From Azospirillum brasilense (GTDB lineage Bacteria > Pseudomonadota > Alphaproteobacteria > Azospirillales > Azospirillaceae), in assembly GCF_003349955.1 (NCBI RefSeq), contig NZ_QLKQ01000042.1, positions 1 to 64,000 of the forward strand: DNA of 64,000 bases, in the 5' to 3' direction. Under the pieces are notes generated by a model that did not search any database, was not told the DNA's origin, and saw only the letters and a program-made list of their open reading frames with translations. Shown here piece by piece: positions 24,145 through 32,076 of the stretch (positions within the stretch are counted from its first letter, which is position 1; each line of letters opens with the position of its first letter). A program made the position numbers and the translations under genes.

Positions 24145-25529
24145 CCGATCCCACATCGCTGACCCTGACGGAGGCGGCAAGGGCGGTCCGCGACGGCGCG
24201 CTGCGAGCGGAATCCCTAGCCGACGCCAGCCTGGACCGCATCGCCCGGCTGAACCCGACGCTCAACGCCTTCCTGTCGGTCGAGCCGGAGGAGGCGCTGG
24301 CCGCCGCCCGTGCCGCCGATGCGGAGGTTCGGGCCGGGCGGCTGCGCGGGCGGCTGCACGGCGTGCCGCTGGCCCACAAGGACATGTTCCACCGCGCCGG
24401 CAAGCGCTGCACCTGCGGCTCCCCGACGATCCGCGGCGGCTTCCGCCCGGAGCGGACGGCCACGGTGCTGGAGCGGCTGGACGCGGCGGGGGCGGTGACG
24501 CTCGGCACGCTGCACATGGCCGAGTTCGCCATGGGACCGACCGGGCACAACGCCCATCTCGGGCGCTGCCGCAACCCCTGGGACCCCGACCGCATCACCG
24601 GTGGCTCCTCCTCCGGCTCCGGTGCGGCGGTGGCGGGGCGGCTGGCCTTCGGCTCGCTGGGCTCGGACACCGGCGGGTCGGTTCGGCTTCCGGCGGCGCT
24701 GTGCGGCGTGGTCGGGCTGAAGCCGACGCAAGGGGCGACGCCGATGGACGGCGTGATGCCGCTGTCGGAGAGCCTGGACTGCGTCGGCCCGCTGGCTCGC
24801 AGCGCGGAGGACGCGGCGACGCTGTTCTCGGTCATCACCGGGCGGGCGGACGCCGCGGACGGCATTGGCCAGGGGGTCGAGGGGCTGCGGCTGGGCATCC
24901 CGCGCCAATTCTACTACGACGGTGTCGATCCCGCCGTGGCCGCCACGCTGGAGCGGGCGCGGGCGGTGCTGGAGCGCGCCGGCGCCCGCGTCGTGGACGT
25001 GGACATCCCCGACCACGAGCCCTACGGCGACCTCGCCAACCTCGTCTTCACGCCGGAGGCGGCGGCCGTCCATGCGCCCTGGCTGCGCGAGCGTCCGCAG
25101 GACTACGGCCCGCAGGTCCGCGCGCGGCTTTTGCAGGGGCTGATGGTGCCGGCGGCCTCCTACCTCCAGGCGAAGCAGCTTCGCGCGCTTCACCTCCGGG
25201 CGATGATCGACGGCCCCTTCGCCCAATGCGACGCGCTGTTCGTCCCCGCCCTGCGCGGCCGGGTGCCGACCGCCGCCCAGACCGACGTGGGGGCCGGGCC
25301 GGCGATGGCCGCGGTGGTCGCCGGGGTGGCGGCGCTGACCCGCCCGGTTTCCTACCTCGGCCTGCCGGCGCTCGTCACGCCCGCCGGCTTCGATCCGGAC
25401 GGGATGCCGATCGCCATGCAGCTCATCGCCCGCCCGCAGGCGGAGGCCACGCTGCTGCGCATCGCCGACGCCCACGAGCGCGCCACCGGCTGGTTGAGCC
25501 GCGCCCCCCAGACACAGGTCTTCTCGTGA
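24141..25529 (+). CDS. Amidase-signature-family amidase (AtzE-like)
   Basis: A 462-residue amidase with the full Ser-cisSer-Lys apparatus: Lys in GVPLAHKDMF (about 77-86), the Ser-rich ITGGSSSGSGAAVAGRLAFG, and SDTGGSVRLPAALCGVVGLK. It hydrolyses a C-N amide bond in the cytoplasm. It overlaps the AtzG-like gene upstream and is followed after 14 bases by the TRAP genes. Its place in a cluster for CoA-activated acids suggests that the imported substrate, or a precursor, is an amide freed here to the carboxylic acid. Confidence 0.87.
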   Translation: MTDPTSLTLTEAARAVRDGALRAESLADASLDRIARLNPTLNAFLSVEPEEALAAARAADAEVRAGRLRGRLHGVPLAHKDMFHRAGKRCTCGSPTIRGGFRPERTATVLERLDAAGAVTLGTLHMAEFAMGPTGHNAHLGRCRNPWDPDRITGGSSSGSGAAVAGRLAFGSLGSDTGGSVRLPAALCGVVGLKPTQGATPMDGVMPLSESLDCVGPLARSAEDAATLFSVITGRADAADGIGQGVEGLRLGIPRQFYYDGVDPAVAATLERARAVLERAGARVVDVDIPDHEPYGDLANLVFTPEAAAVHAPWLRERPQDYGPQVRARLLQGLMVPAASYLQAKQLRALHLRAMIDGPFAQCDALFVPALRGRVPTAAQTDVGAGPAMAAVVAGVAALTRPVSYLGLPALVTPAGFDPDGMPIAMQLIARPQAEATLLRIADAHERATGWLSRAPQTQVFS

Positions 25530-25543
25530 AGGGAGTTCCACCC

Positions 25544-26146
25544 ATGCCGGGAACCGATACTTTGACCTCCGCGGCACCCCCCGCGGCGCCCCCCCAGACC
25601 CAGGCGGTGGACGACGCCTTGCCGCCGGGCCGCGGCCTGCCGGGCTGGTGGAGCTTCATCGAGGACCGTCTCCTCCTGAACATCGCCACGATCCTGATGA
25701 TGGCGGCCATCGGCATCATGTTCTACGAGGCGTCCAGCCGTTCCCTCCTGTCGGAAAGCCACTGGTGGGCGGAGGAGCTGGTCCGCTTCCTGGTGGTGTG
25801 GAGCGTCCTGCTGTCGCTGGGCGTCGGCACGCGGCACGGCCACTACATCCGCATGGACCTGCTGCTGAACATGCTGCCGCACCGGGTGCGGCTGGCCTTC
25901 GCCTGGCTGAACAGCCTGATCGGGCTGGCCTTCAGCGTGCTTCTGGTGATCGCCGGGTTCCAGGAGGTCGCGCATCTCCAGGCCATCGGCATGTTCACCG
26001 AATCCAACCTCGACCTGCCGCTGTGGACGGTCCGGCTGGTGCTGCCGCTGGGCGGGGTGCTCTACGGCTTCGCCTTCGTCGGCAACATCGTCCTGCTGCT
26101 GCGCGGCCACGACCCCGATCCGCCCGTCGAGGGCGAGAATCTCTGA
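25544..26146 (+). CDS. dctQ: TRAP transporter small membrane subunit
   Basis: A 200-residue protein with a Pro/Ala-rich cytoplasmic N-terminus and four transmembrane segments, including the DctQ signature around ESHWWAEELVRFLVVWSVLL and RHGHYIRMDLLLNMLPHRVR. It bridges the periplasmic binding protein and the large DctM channel, driven by an ion gradient. It lies 30 bases before dctM. The matching dctP gene is at 15180 on the other side of the cluster, an uncommon split. Confidence 0.9.
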   Translation: MPGTDTLTSAAPPAAPPQTQAVDDALPPGRGLPGWWSFIEDRLLLNIATILMMAAIGIMFYEASSRSLLSESHWWAEELVRFLVVWSVLLSLGVGTRHGHYIRMDLLLNMLPHRVRLAFAWLNSLIGLAFSVLLVIAGFQEVAHLQAIGMFTESNLDLPLWTVRLVLPLGGVLYGFAFVGNIVLLLRGHDPDPPVEGENL

Positions 26147-26175
26147 ACGACGGCTGAAAAAGGGGAGGAAACACC

Positions 26176-27447
26176 ATGACCACCATCATCGCCGTCGTCA
26201 GCCTGCTGTTCTTTGTGGCGGCGGGCGTGCACATCGCCTTGGCGCTGGGCGTCATCGCGGTCGGCCTGCTGACCTTCAACTTCAACATCCCGGTCGTCCT
26301 GGTCGCGCAGATGGCCTGGGATTCCGTGGACAAATACGCGCTGGTCTGCATCCCGTTCTTCATCTTCGCCGGCAACCTGATGTCGCGCGGCAACCTCGCG
26401 CTGGTCATCCTGGAACTGGTCGGAACGATCATCCGCTACTTCCGCGGCGGCATCGCCCTGGCGCTGGCCATGTCCAGCGTGTTCTTCGCGGCGGTCAACG
26501 GCTCGTCGGTGGCCTGCGCCGTGGCGCTCGGCCCGGCGGCGGTGAAGCTGATGCCGAAGGAGGGCTACCCGCCCCGCTTCGCCGCCTCGCTGGTGGCGGT
26601 CTGCGGCACGCTGGGCCTGATGATCCCGCCGTCGCTGACCTTCATCCTGATCGGCTCCATCGTCGGGCTGCCGATCACCGACCTGTTCATCGCCGGCATC
26701 GTGCCCGGCCTGTTCGAGGCGTTCCTGCTCGGTCTCACCACGCTGATCGTCAGCCGGCTCAAGGGTTACGGCCATGTCGGCGAGCGTCCGGACTGGAAGG
26801 GCTTCGGCCAGCGCCTGCCGGGTGCCGCCGGGGCGCTGATGATGCCGGTGCTCATCATCGGCACGATCTACATGGGCTGGTTCACCCCGACCGAGGTGTC
26901 GGCGCTGGCCGCCATCTACGCGGTGATCCTGGTGACTGTGGTCTACCGCACGGCCAACCTCGCCGCGGTGTGGGAGACGGCGCGGGAGTCGGTGCTCCAG
27001 ACCGTGATGATCTACGGCGTGCTGCTCGGTTCCGGCCTGCTGACCGCGGTGCTGACCCGCCTCGGCCTGTCCGCCGAACTGACCGCCATGCTGAAGGAGG
27101 CGCAGGTCTCCCCCTTCGAGTTCCTGGTGGCCGTCAATCTGCTGCTGCTCGTCATCGGCATGTTCCTGGACGGCGTGTCGATGATCGTGCTGCTGGCGCC
27201 GATCCTGTTCCCGATGGCGCACGCCGTGGGGGTGGACCTGATCCATTTCGCCGTCATCATGACCGCTCTGGTGGAGGTGGCGACCCTGACGCCGCCGGTC
27301 GGCCTGAACCTGTTCGTGATGAGCCGCATCACCAAGATGCCGCTCCACTCCATCGTGAAGGGGGTGCTGCCCTTTTACGGGATGCGGGTCGTGGCCCTGC
27401 TCGTCATCAACGCCTTCCCGGCCCTGTCGCTGGTCCTGCTGAAGTAA
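26176..27447 (+). CDS. dctM: TRAP transporter large permease subunit
   Basis: A 423-residue membrane protein of the DctM/ion-transporter superfamily with about 12 hydrophobic segments: IPFFIFAGNLMSRGNLALVI, AVNGSSVACAVALGPAAVKL, ASLVAVCGTLGLMIPPSLTF and LTPPVGLNLFVMSRITKMPL. It forms the ion-coupled translocation path for the organic acid presented by DctP. The ribosome site is GGGGAGGAAACACC. It is the last structural gene of the right arm before the second GntR gene. Confidence 0.92.
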   Translation: MTTIIAVVSLLFFVAAGVHIALALGVIAVGLLTFNFNIPVVLVAQMAWDSVDKYALVCIPFFIFAGNLMSRGNLALVILELVGTIIRYFRGGIALALAMSSVFFAAVNGSSVACAVALGPAAVKLMPKEGYPPRFAASLVAVCGTLGLMIPPSLTFILIGSIVGLPITDLFIAGIVPGLFEAFLLGLTTLIVSRLKGYGHVGERPDWKGFGQRLPGAAGALMMPVLIIGTIYMGWFTPTEVSALAAIYAVILVTVVYRTANLAAVWETARESVLQTVMIYGVLLGSGLLTAVLTRLGLSAELTAMLKEAQVSPFEFLVAVNLLLLVIGMFLDGVSMIVLLAPILFPMAHAVGVDLIHFAVIMTALVEVATLTPPVGLNLFVMSRITKMPLHSIVKGVLPFYGMRVVALLVINAFPALSLVLLK

Positions 27448-27528
27448 GCCGCCCCGCGCGGATCATCCTCGTACGCCGGTTGCATCGGCGCCCCGGCTCG
27501 TCCATCTTCCGGCATCATGAGGGATGCG

Positions 27529-28308
27529 ATGTCGGACGAAGCGGACAGCCTGAAGGAAACCAGCGGCACGGACGGCGTGGTGGAGCGGGGGGAGACCCCG
27601 CTCTACCAGGAGATCGTCCGCAAGCTGCTGGAGGAGATCGACGCCGGCGCCTACGCCGTCGGCGACCGCCTGCCGACCGAGCAGGAGCTGTGCAGCCGCT
27701 TCGCCGTCAGCCGCCACACGGTGCGCGAGGCGCTGCGCCGGCTTCAGGAGATGGGCTACATCCTGCGCCGCCAGGGATCGGGGTCTGTCCTGGCGGCGCG
27801 CCGCGCTGACGGGCGCTTCGTCAATTCGATCAGTTCCCTGGACGAGCTGGTCCAGTACGCGACCTCGACCCGGCTGGAAATCCTCTCGGTGGACCGCATC
27901 ATCGTTGAGGAGGAACTGGCCGGCCGGCTGGGCTGCCGCCCGGACACGCAGTGGTTCCGCGTCAGCGCCCTGCGCCGCACCCGCGAAACGTCGGAGCCCT
28001 TCTCCTACGTCGAGGTCTACATCGACGCTGCCTTCTCCGACGTCGTGCGCAATCTGGAGGTGGTGCAGTACGCCATCTACCGGGTGCTTGAGCAGCGCTA
28101 CGGCGTCCGCATCGCCGAGGTGATGCAGGACATCGAGGCCGCCCCGGCCAGCCTGAACGTCGCCTCGCGCCTGCATGTGCCGCCGCAGTCGCCGATCCTG
28201 GTCATCACCCGGCGCTATTTCACCGAGGACGGGCGTCTGGTGGAGATCGCGGTGAACACCCATCCGGGCGCTGGCTTCCGCTACACCATGGCCCTGCAGC
28301 GGCGCTGA
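27529..28308 (+). CDS. GntR-family regulator, HutC subfamily (second copy)
   Basis: A 259-residue regulator very similar in layout and sequence to the one at 23095: winged helix with GDRLPTEQELCSRFAVSRHT, VREALRRLQEMGYILRRQGS, then a UTRA domain (SYVEVYIDAAFSDVVRNLEV; SRLHVPPQSPILVITRRYFT). The ATG at 27529 has GAGGGATGCG in front; an ATG 12 bases earlier overlaps that ribosome site and is less likely. Having two related HutC proteins in one cluster suggests either two effectors or separate control of transport and catabolism. It converges on arsR with an 8-base gap. Confidence 0.87.
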   Translation: MSDEADSLKETSGTDGVVERGETPLYQEIVRKLLEEIDAGAYAVGDRLPTEQELCSRFAVSRHTVREALRRLQEMGYILRRQGSGSVLAARRADGRFVNSISSLDELVQYATSTRLEILSVDRIIVEEELAGRLGCRPDTQWFRVSALRRTRETSEPFSYVEVYIDAAFSDVVRNLEVVQYAIYRVLEQRYGVRIAEVMQDIEAAPASLNVASRLHVPPQSPILVITRRYFTEDGRLVEIAVNTHPGAGFRYTMALQRR

Positions 28309-28315
28309 CCGCGCC

Positions 28316-28651
28316 TCAGCCGCTTTCGGGCGCGCAGCCGCCGGGGCGCGGCCGGCAGAGGTCCGGGTTTCCCTGGCAGCAATTCTCGGTCAGGAAGCCG
28401 AGCAGCGCCTGGAAGCGTTCGACATCGACGCTGTAGATGATCAGCCGGCCCTGGCGGCGCGACGCGACGAGCCCGGCGTTGCTCAATTGCGAGAGGTGGA
28501 ACGACAGGGTCGCCGGGGCGAGACCCAGCCGTTCCGCCAGCACGCCCGCCGGCAGACCGTCCGGCCCCTGCTGCACCAGCTCCCGGAACGCGGCCAGCCG
28601 GTGTTCCTGCGCCAGCGCTCCCAGCCCGGCGATGACATCCTTGACGTTCAT
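28316..28651 (-). CDS. arsR: ArsR-family arsenic-responsive repressor
   Basis: A 111-residue winged-helix repressor: LGALAQEHRLAAFRELVQQG, LAERLGLAPATLSFHLSQLS, NAGLVASRRQGRLIIYSVDV, then a Cys-rich tail (ENCCQGNPDLC). The adjacent Cys pair and the third Cys near the C-terminus could bind arsenite; the classical ELCVC motif in the DNA-binding helix is absent, as in other C-terminal-thiol ArsR types. It is divergent from arsC and acr3 across a palindromic operator at 28721. The start at 28651 fits the family; no strong ribosome site is seen. Confidence 0.87.
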   Translation of the reverse strand: MNVKDVIAGLGALAQEHRLAAFRELVQQGPDGLPAGVLAERLGLAPATLSFHLSQLSNAGLVASRRQGRLIIYSVDVERFQALLGFLTENCCQGNPDLCRPRPGGCAPESG

Positions 28652-28720
28652 GGGGCGCAGCCTATCGGACCGGCACCCCGCCAGCAAGGGCGCCGCCGGT
28701 CCTCCACGAATCCACTCTTC

Positions 28721-28746
28721 CATATTTTGGCAAATATGGAAATATG
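28721..28746. promoter_or_regulatory. ArsR operator candidate
   Basis: CATATTT and AAATATG form a perfect 7-base inverted repeat with a 4-base spacer (28721-28738), followed by a second direct AAATATG at 28740-28746. It is AT-rich within a GC-rich region and lies between the divergent arsR and arsC starts, the usual place for an ArsR binding site. Confidence 0.75.
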
Positions 28747-28776
28747 AGGGCCTCAACGGCCCTGTCGGACATTCCC

Positions 28777-29229
28777 ATGACCGCCATCACCATCTACCAC
28801 AACCCGGATTGCGGCACCTCGCGCAACACGCTGGCCATGATCCGCAACAGCGGCGTCGAGCCGGTCGTCATCGAGTATCTGAAGACGCCGCCGAGCCGCC
28901 AGGACCTCGCCGACCTCATCCGCCGCATGGGTGTGCCGGTGCGCGCCGTGCTGCGCGAGAAGGGCACGCCCTACGCGGAACTCGGCCTCGGCGATCCGGC
29001 GCTCGGTGACGACCGGCTGCTCGACGCCATGATCGCCCACCCCATCCTCATCAACCGGCCGATCGTGGTGACGCCGCTCGGCGTGCGGCTGTGCCGGCCG
29101 TCGGAGCGGGTGCTGGACATCCTCCCCGACCCGCAGCGCGGCGCCTTCGCCAAGGAGGACGGCGAGGCGGTGGTGGACGGTTCCGGACGGCCCATCGGCC
29201 AGGCCCGGCGCGCTGATGGCCCGGCATGA
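28777..29229 (+). CDS. arsC: Arsenate reductase (glutaredoxin-dependent)
   Basis: A 150-residue ArsC of the thioredoxin-fold, glutaredoxin-coupled type: ITIYHNPDCGTSRNTLAMIR contains the catalytic Cys (NPDCGTSR), and HPILINRPIVVTPLGVRLCR carries the conserved substrate-binding Arg residues. It reduces arsenate to arsenite for export by the coupled Acr3 pump. The first ATG in frame (28744) overlaps the operator, so 28777 is preferred; it also matches the family N-terminus. The ATG of acr3 overlaps its stop as ATGA. Confidence 0.9.
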   Translation: MTAITIYHNPDCGTSRNTLAMIRNSGVEPVVIEYLKTPPSRQDLADLIRRMGVPVRAVLREKGTPYAELGLGDPALGDDRLLDAMIAHPILINRPIVVTPLGVRLCRPSERVLDILPDPQRGAFAKEDGEAVVDGSGRPIGQARRADGPA

Positions 29230-30308
29230 CCGCGGACGTTCATCGGGAGCCGGTCCCCCGTCCGGCGATGGGGCTGTTCGAGCGCTACCTCAGCGTCTGG
29301 GTGGCCCTGTGCATCGTCGCGGGCATCGCGCTCGGCTCCGTGGCGCCGGGCCTGTTCCGGGCGATCGCGGCGGCGGAACTGGCCCAGGTCAACCTGCCGA
29401 TGGCGGTGCTGATCTGGCTGATGATCGTGCCGATGCTGCTGAAGATCGACCTCGGCGCGCTGGGCCGCGTGCGGGAGCATTGGCGCGGCGTCGGCGTGAC
29501 GCTGTTCATCAACTGGGCGGTCAAGCCCTTCTCCATGGCGCTCCTGGGCAGTCTGTTCATCGGCCATCTGTTCGCGCCGCTGCTGCCGCAGGACCAGATC
29601 CCCTCCTACATCGCCGGGCTGATCCTGCTGGCCGCCGCGCCCTGCACGGCGATGGTCTTCGTCTGGTCCAACCTGTGCGAGGGGGAGCCGCACTACACGC
29701 TGAGCCAGGTGGCGCTGAACGACCTCATCATGGTCTTCGCCTTCGCGCCGCTGGTCGGCCTGCTGCTCGGCGTCGCCTCGATCACCGTGCCGTGGGGCAC
29801 GCTGCTGCTGTCGGTGCTGCTCTACATCGTCATCCCGGTGGCGGCGGCCCAGCTCTGGCGGCGCGCCCTGCTGGCCTCGGGCGGCGAGGGGGCGCTGACG
29901 CGGGCTCTGGGCGTGCTTCAGCCGATGTCGCTGCTGGCCTTGTTGACCACGCTGGTCCTGCTGTTCGGCTTCCAGGGGAAGGCGATCTTGGCGCAGCCGC
30001 TGGTCATCCTGCTGTTGGCCGTGCCGATCCTGATCCAGGTCTATCTCAACGCGGGGCTGGCCTACTGGCTGTCCCGCCGGTTCGGCGTGGCCTGGTGCGT
30101 CGCGGCTCCGGCGGCGCTGATCGGGGCGTCGAACTTCTTCGAGCTGGCGGTGGCCGCCGCCATCAGCCTGTTCGGGCTGGGCTCCGGCGCCGCGCTGGCC
30201 ACCGTGGTCGGCGTGCTGGTCGAGGTGCCGGTGATGCTGTCGGTGGTCCGGATCGTGAAGCGGACCCGCGGCTGGTACGAGCGCGGGGCCGCCGCCGGGC
30301 GGGGATGA
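29226..30308 (+). CDS. acr3: Arsenite efflux permease Acr3
   Basis: A 360-residue membrane protein with ten hydrophobic segments of the Acr3/BASS fold: NLPMAVLIWLMIVPMLLKID, TLFINWAVKPFSMALLGSLF, and LLAAAPCTAMVFVWSNLCEG with the essential conserved Cys (APC). A C-terminal GASNFFELAVAAAISLFGLG is also typical. It exports arsenite using the proton motive force. It is translationally coupled to arsC. A rival name is arsB; the Cys motif and length favour Acr3. Confidence 0.92.
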   Translation: MTADVHREPVPRPAMGLFERYLSVWVALCIVAGIALGSVAPGLFRAIAAAELAQVNLPMAVLIWLMIVPMLLKIDLGALGRVREHWRGVGVTLFINWAVKPFSMALLGSLFIGHLFAPLLPQDQIPSYIAGLILLAAAPCTAMVFVWSNLCEGEPHYTLSQVALNDLIMVFAFAPLVGLLLGVASITVPWGTLLLSVLLYIVIPVAAAQLWRRALLASGGEGALTRALGVLQPMSLLALLTTLVLLFGFQGKAILAQPLVILLLAVPILIQVYLNAGLAYWLSRRFGVAWCVAAPAALIGASNFFELAVAAAISLFGLGSGAALATVVGVLVEVPVMLSVVRIVKRTRGWYERGAAAGRG

Positions 30309-30316
30309 CGCGGCCG

Positions 30317-31129
30317 CTACCGCCGGCGCGGGTCGAGACTTTCGCGCAGACCCTCGGCCAGCAGGTTGACGGCCAGCGCGACGGCGGCGACGGTGATCGT
30401 CGTCGCGGCGATCAGGTGGGAGGCGTCGCGCAGGTCGGCCAGCCCGTCGCGGATCAGGGTGCCCAGCGACACCGCCGGCTCCTGGATGCCCAGGCCGAGA
30501 CCGCTCAGCGTCGCCTCCGCCACCATGACCGGCCCGATGGAGAGGGCGGCGCGGATGGCGACCGGCCCGGCGACCGCCGGCAGCAGATGACGGCGGACGG
30601 TGTGCAGCGGTCCCGCGCCCAGGGCGGCGGCGGCCCGCACATGCTCGGCGGTGCGGTTCGACAGGGCCAGCGCCCGGCACCAGCGGACTTGCGAGGGCCA
30701 CGCCGCCAGGGCGAGTGTCAGCACCATGGCCTCCGTGCCCGGACCCAGCAGCGCGGCGGCGACGATGGCGAGCGACAGCTCGGGAAAGCCGTGCAGCAGA
30801 TCGGCCAGCCGCAGGACCACGGCGTCCGTGCGTCCGCCGACCCAGCCCGCAACCCCGCCCGACGCGACGCCGAGCCCCACCGCCAGCGCGAGCGCCAGCC
30901 CGGCGATGGCGAAGGAGGTTCCCGTCCCGGCGATCAGCCGGGCGGCGATGTCGCGGCCCAGCCCGTCGCAGCCCAGCGGATGGACGGCGGACGGCCCGGC
31001 CCAGGCCTGCCCGAGATCCATGGCGGCCGGGTCGAGCGGCAGCAGAAGAACGGCCAGGGCCAGCGGCATCGCCAGCGCCGCCGCGAGCAGCAGCCCGGCG
31101 CGCCCGGCGAGGGAGCGGACCGCGATCAC
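30317..31129 (-). CDS. Peptide/nickel-type ABC transporter permease (DppC-like)
   Basis: A 270-residue permease with a GTG start (GTGA overlap with the upstream permease). It has the DppC-type features HPLGCDGLGRDIAARLIAGT near the N-terminus and the cytoplasmic EAA loop in RAAAALGAGPLHTVRRHLLP. About five to six transmembrane segments are seen. Together with the DppB-like and DppA-like genes it forms an uptake system for a peptide, nickel chelate or opine-like solute. No ATP-binding subunit is encoded next to it: the operon ends here, convergent with acr3. Confidence 0.86.
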   Translation of the reverse strand: MIAVRSLAGRAGLLLAAALAMPLALAVLLLPLDPAAMDLGQAWAGPSAVHPLGCDGLGRDIAARLIAGTGTSFAIAGLALALAVGLGVASGGVAGWVGGRTDAVVLRLADLLHGFPELSLAIVAAALLGPGTEAMVLTLALAAWPSQVRWCRALALSNRTAEHVRAAAALGAGPLHTVRRHLLPAVAGPVAIRAALSIGPVMVAEATLSGLGLGIQEPAVSLGTLIRDGLADLRDASHLIAATTITVAAVALAVNLLAEGLRESLDPRRR

Positions 31130-32076
31130 AACGCCTCCCCGTCGTCGCGCAGCCGCGGGTCGGCGAGGCCGATCAGCAGTTCGACGGTCAGGCTGATGGC
31201 GACCTGCAGCAGCACGAAGACCAGAACGGCGGCCCCGGCGACCGTGTGGTCGCGGGCCAGCACCGCCTGGACGGTCAGCCGCCCGATCCCCGGCAGGGCG
31301 AAGACCGTCTCCACCGCCGCCGTGGTGGTGAGGATCGTCCCGGCCAGCGATCCGACCGCCGCCGCCAGAGGCACCAGGGCGTTGGGCAGGGCGTGGCGCA
31401 GCAGAACGGCGATCCGACCCAGCCCCTTGGCGCGGGCGGTGCGGATGAAGTCGTGCCCCAGCACCTCCATCACCTGGGTCCGCGTCAGTCGGGCGATCAT
31501 CGCCGCCGCCGGCAGGGCGAGCGCCGCCATTGCCCAGGGCGCGGTGCCGGAGCCCGCCAGCATCAGCCACGTCGCCAGCGCCAGCGGCGGCACCGACAGG
31601 GCCAGCACCGACCCGATGGTGAGCGCCGTGCCCGGCCATGCCCGCCGGAGATCGGCCGCGGCGAGCCCCAGCGCGATGCCGAGGGGCAGGGCGAGCGCCG
31701 CCGCGCCGGCCATCAGTCGCAGGGTCATCGGCAGGGCGTCGCCCAGAAGCGCCGTCACCGGCACGCCGCCGTAGCGCAGCGATTGGCCGAGGTCGCCACG
31801 CATCAGGTCCAGCGCGTAGGACAGGAACTGAACGGCCAGAGGCTGGTCCAGCCCGGCGTCTTCCCGCAGCCGGCGGATCATCGCCGGGTCCGCGGCCCGC
31901 CCCTCGACCATGAGCATGACCGGATCGCCGGGAAGGGCGTGGGACGCCAGAAAACTCGCCAGCACGGCGGCTCCGGCCAGAAGAACAAGGCCGGGCAGGC
32001 GCCGGGTCAGCCGCCCGGTCAGCCGCCAGGGCAATCGCCAGGACAGACCGCGGCGGCCGGGCCGGCGTCCCGTCAT
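31126..32076 (-). CDS. Peptide/nickel-type ABC transporter permease (DppB-like)
   Basis: A 316-residue permease: an Arg-rich cytoplasmic start, a first transmembrane helix near 29-45, the DppB hallmark MRGDLGQSLRYGGVPVTALL, and the EAA loop FIRTARAKGLGRIAVLLRHA LPN. It is the middle gene of a three-gene unit, overlapping its upstream binding-protein gene (ATGA) and its downstream permease gene (GTGA), so the three are produced together. Solute not determinable from sequence. Confidence 0.87.
   Translation of the reverse strand: MTGRRPGRRGLSWRLPWRLTGRLTRRLPGLVLLAGAAVLASFLASHALPGDPVMLMVEGRAADPAMIRRLREDAGLDQPLAVQFLSYALDLMRGDLGQSLRYGGVPVTALLGDALPMTLRLMAGAAALALPLGIALGLAAADLRRAWPGTALTIGSVLALSVPPLALATWLMLAGSGTAPWAMAALALPAAAMIARLTRTQVMEVLGHDFIRTARAKGLGRIAVLLRHALPNALVPLAAAVGSLAGTILTTTAAVETVFALPGIGRLTVQAVLARDHTVAGAAVLVFVLLQVAISLTVELLIGLADPRLRDDGEAL

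Noticed and set aside
24141..25529. Reading the amidase as GatA of the Gln-tRNA amidotransferase
   Set aside because: It has the amidase signature, but there is no gatB or gatC, and the partner upstream is AtzG-like; the setting is catabolic.
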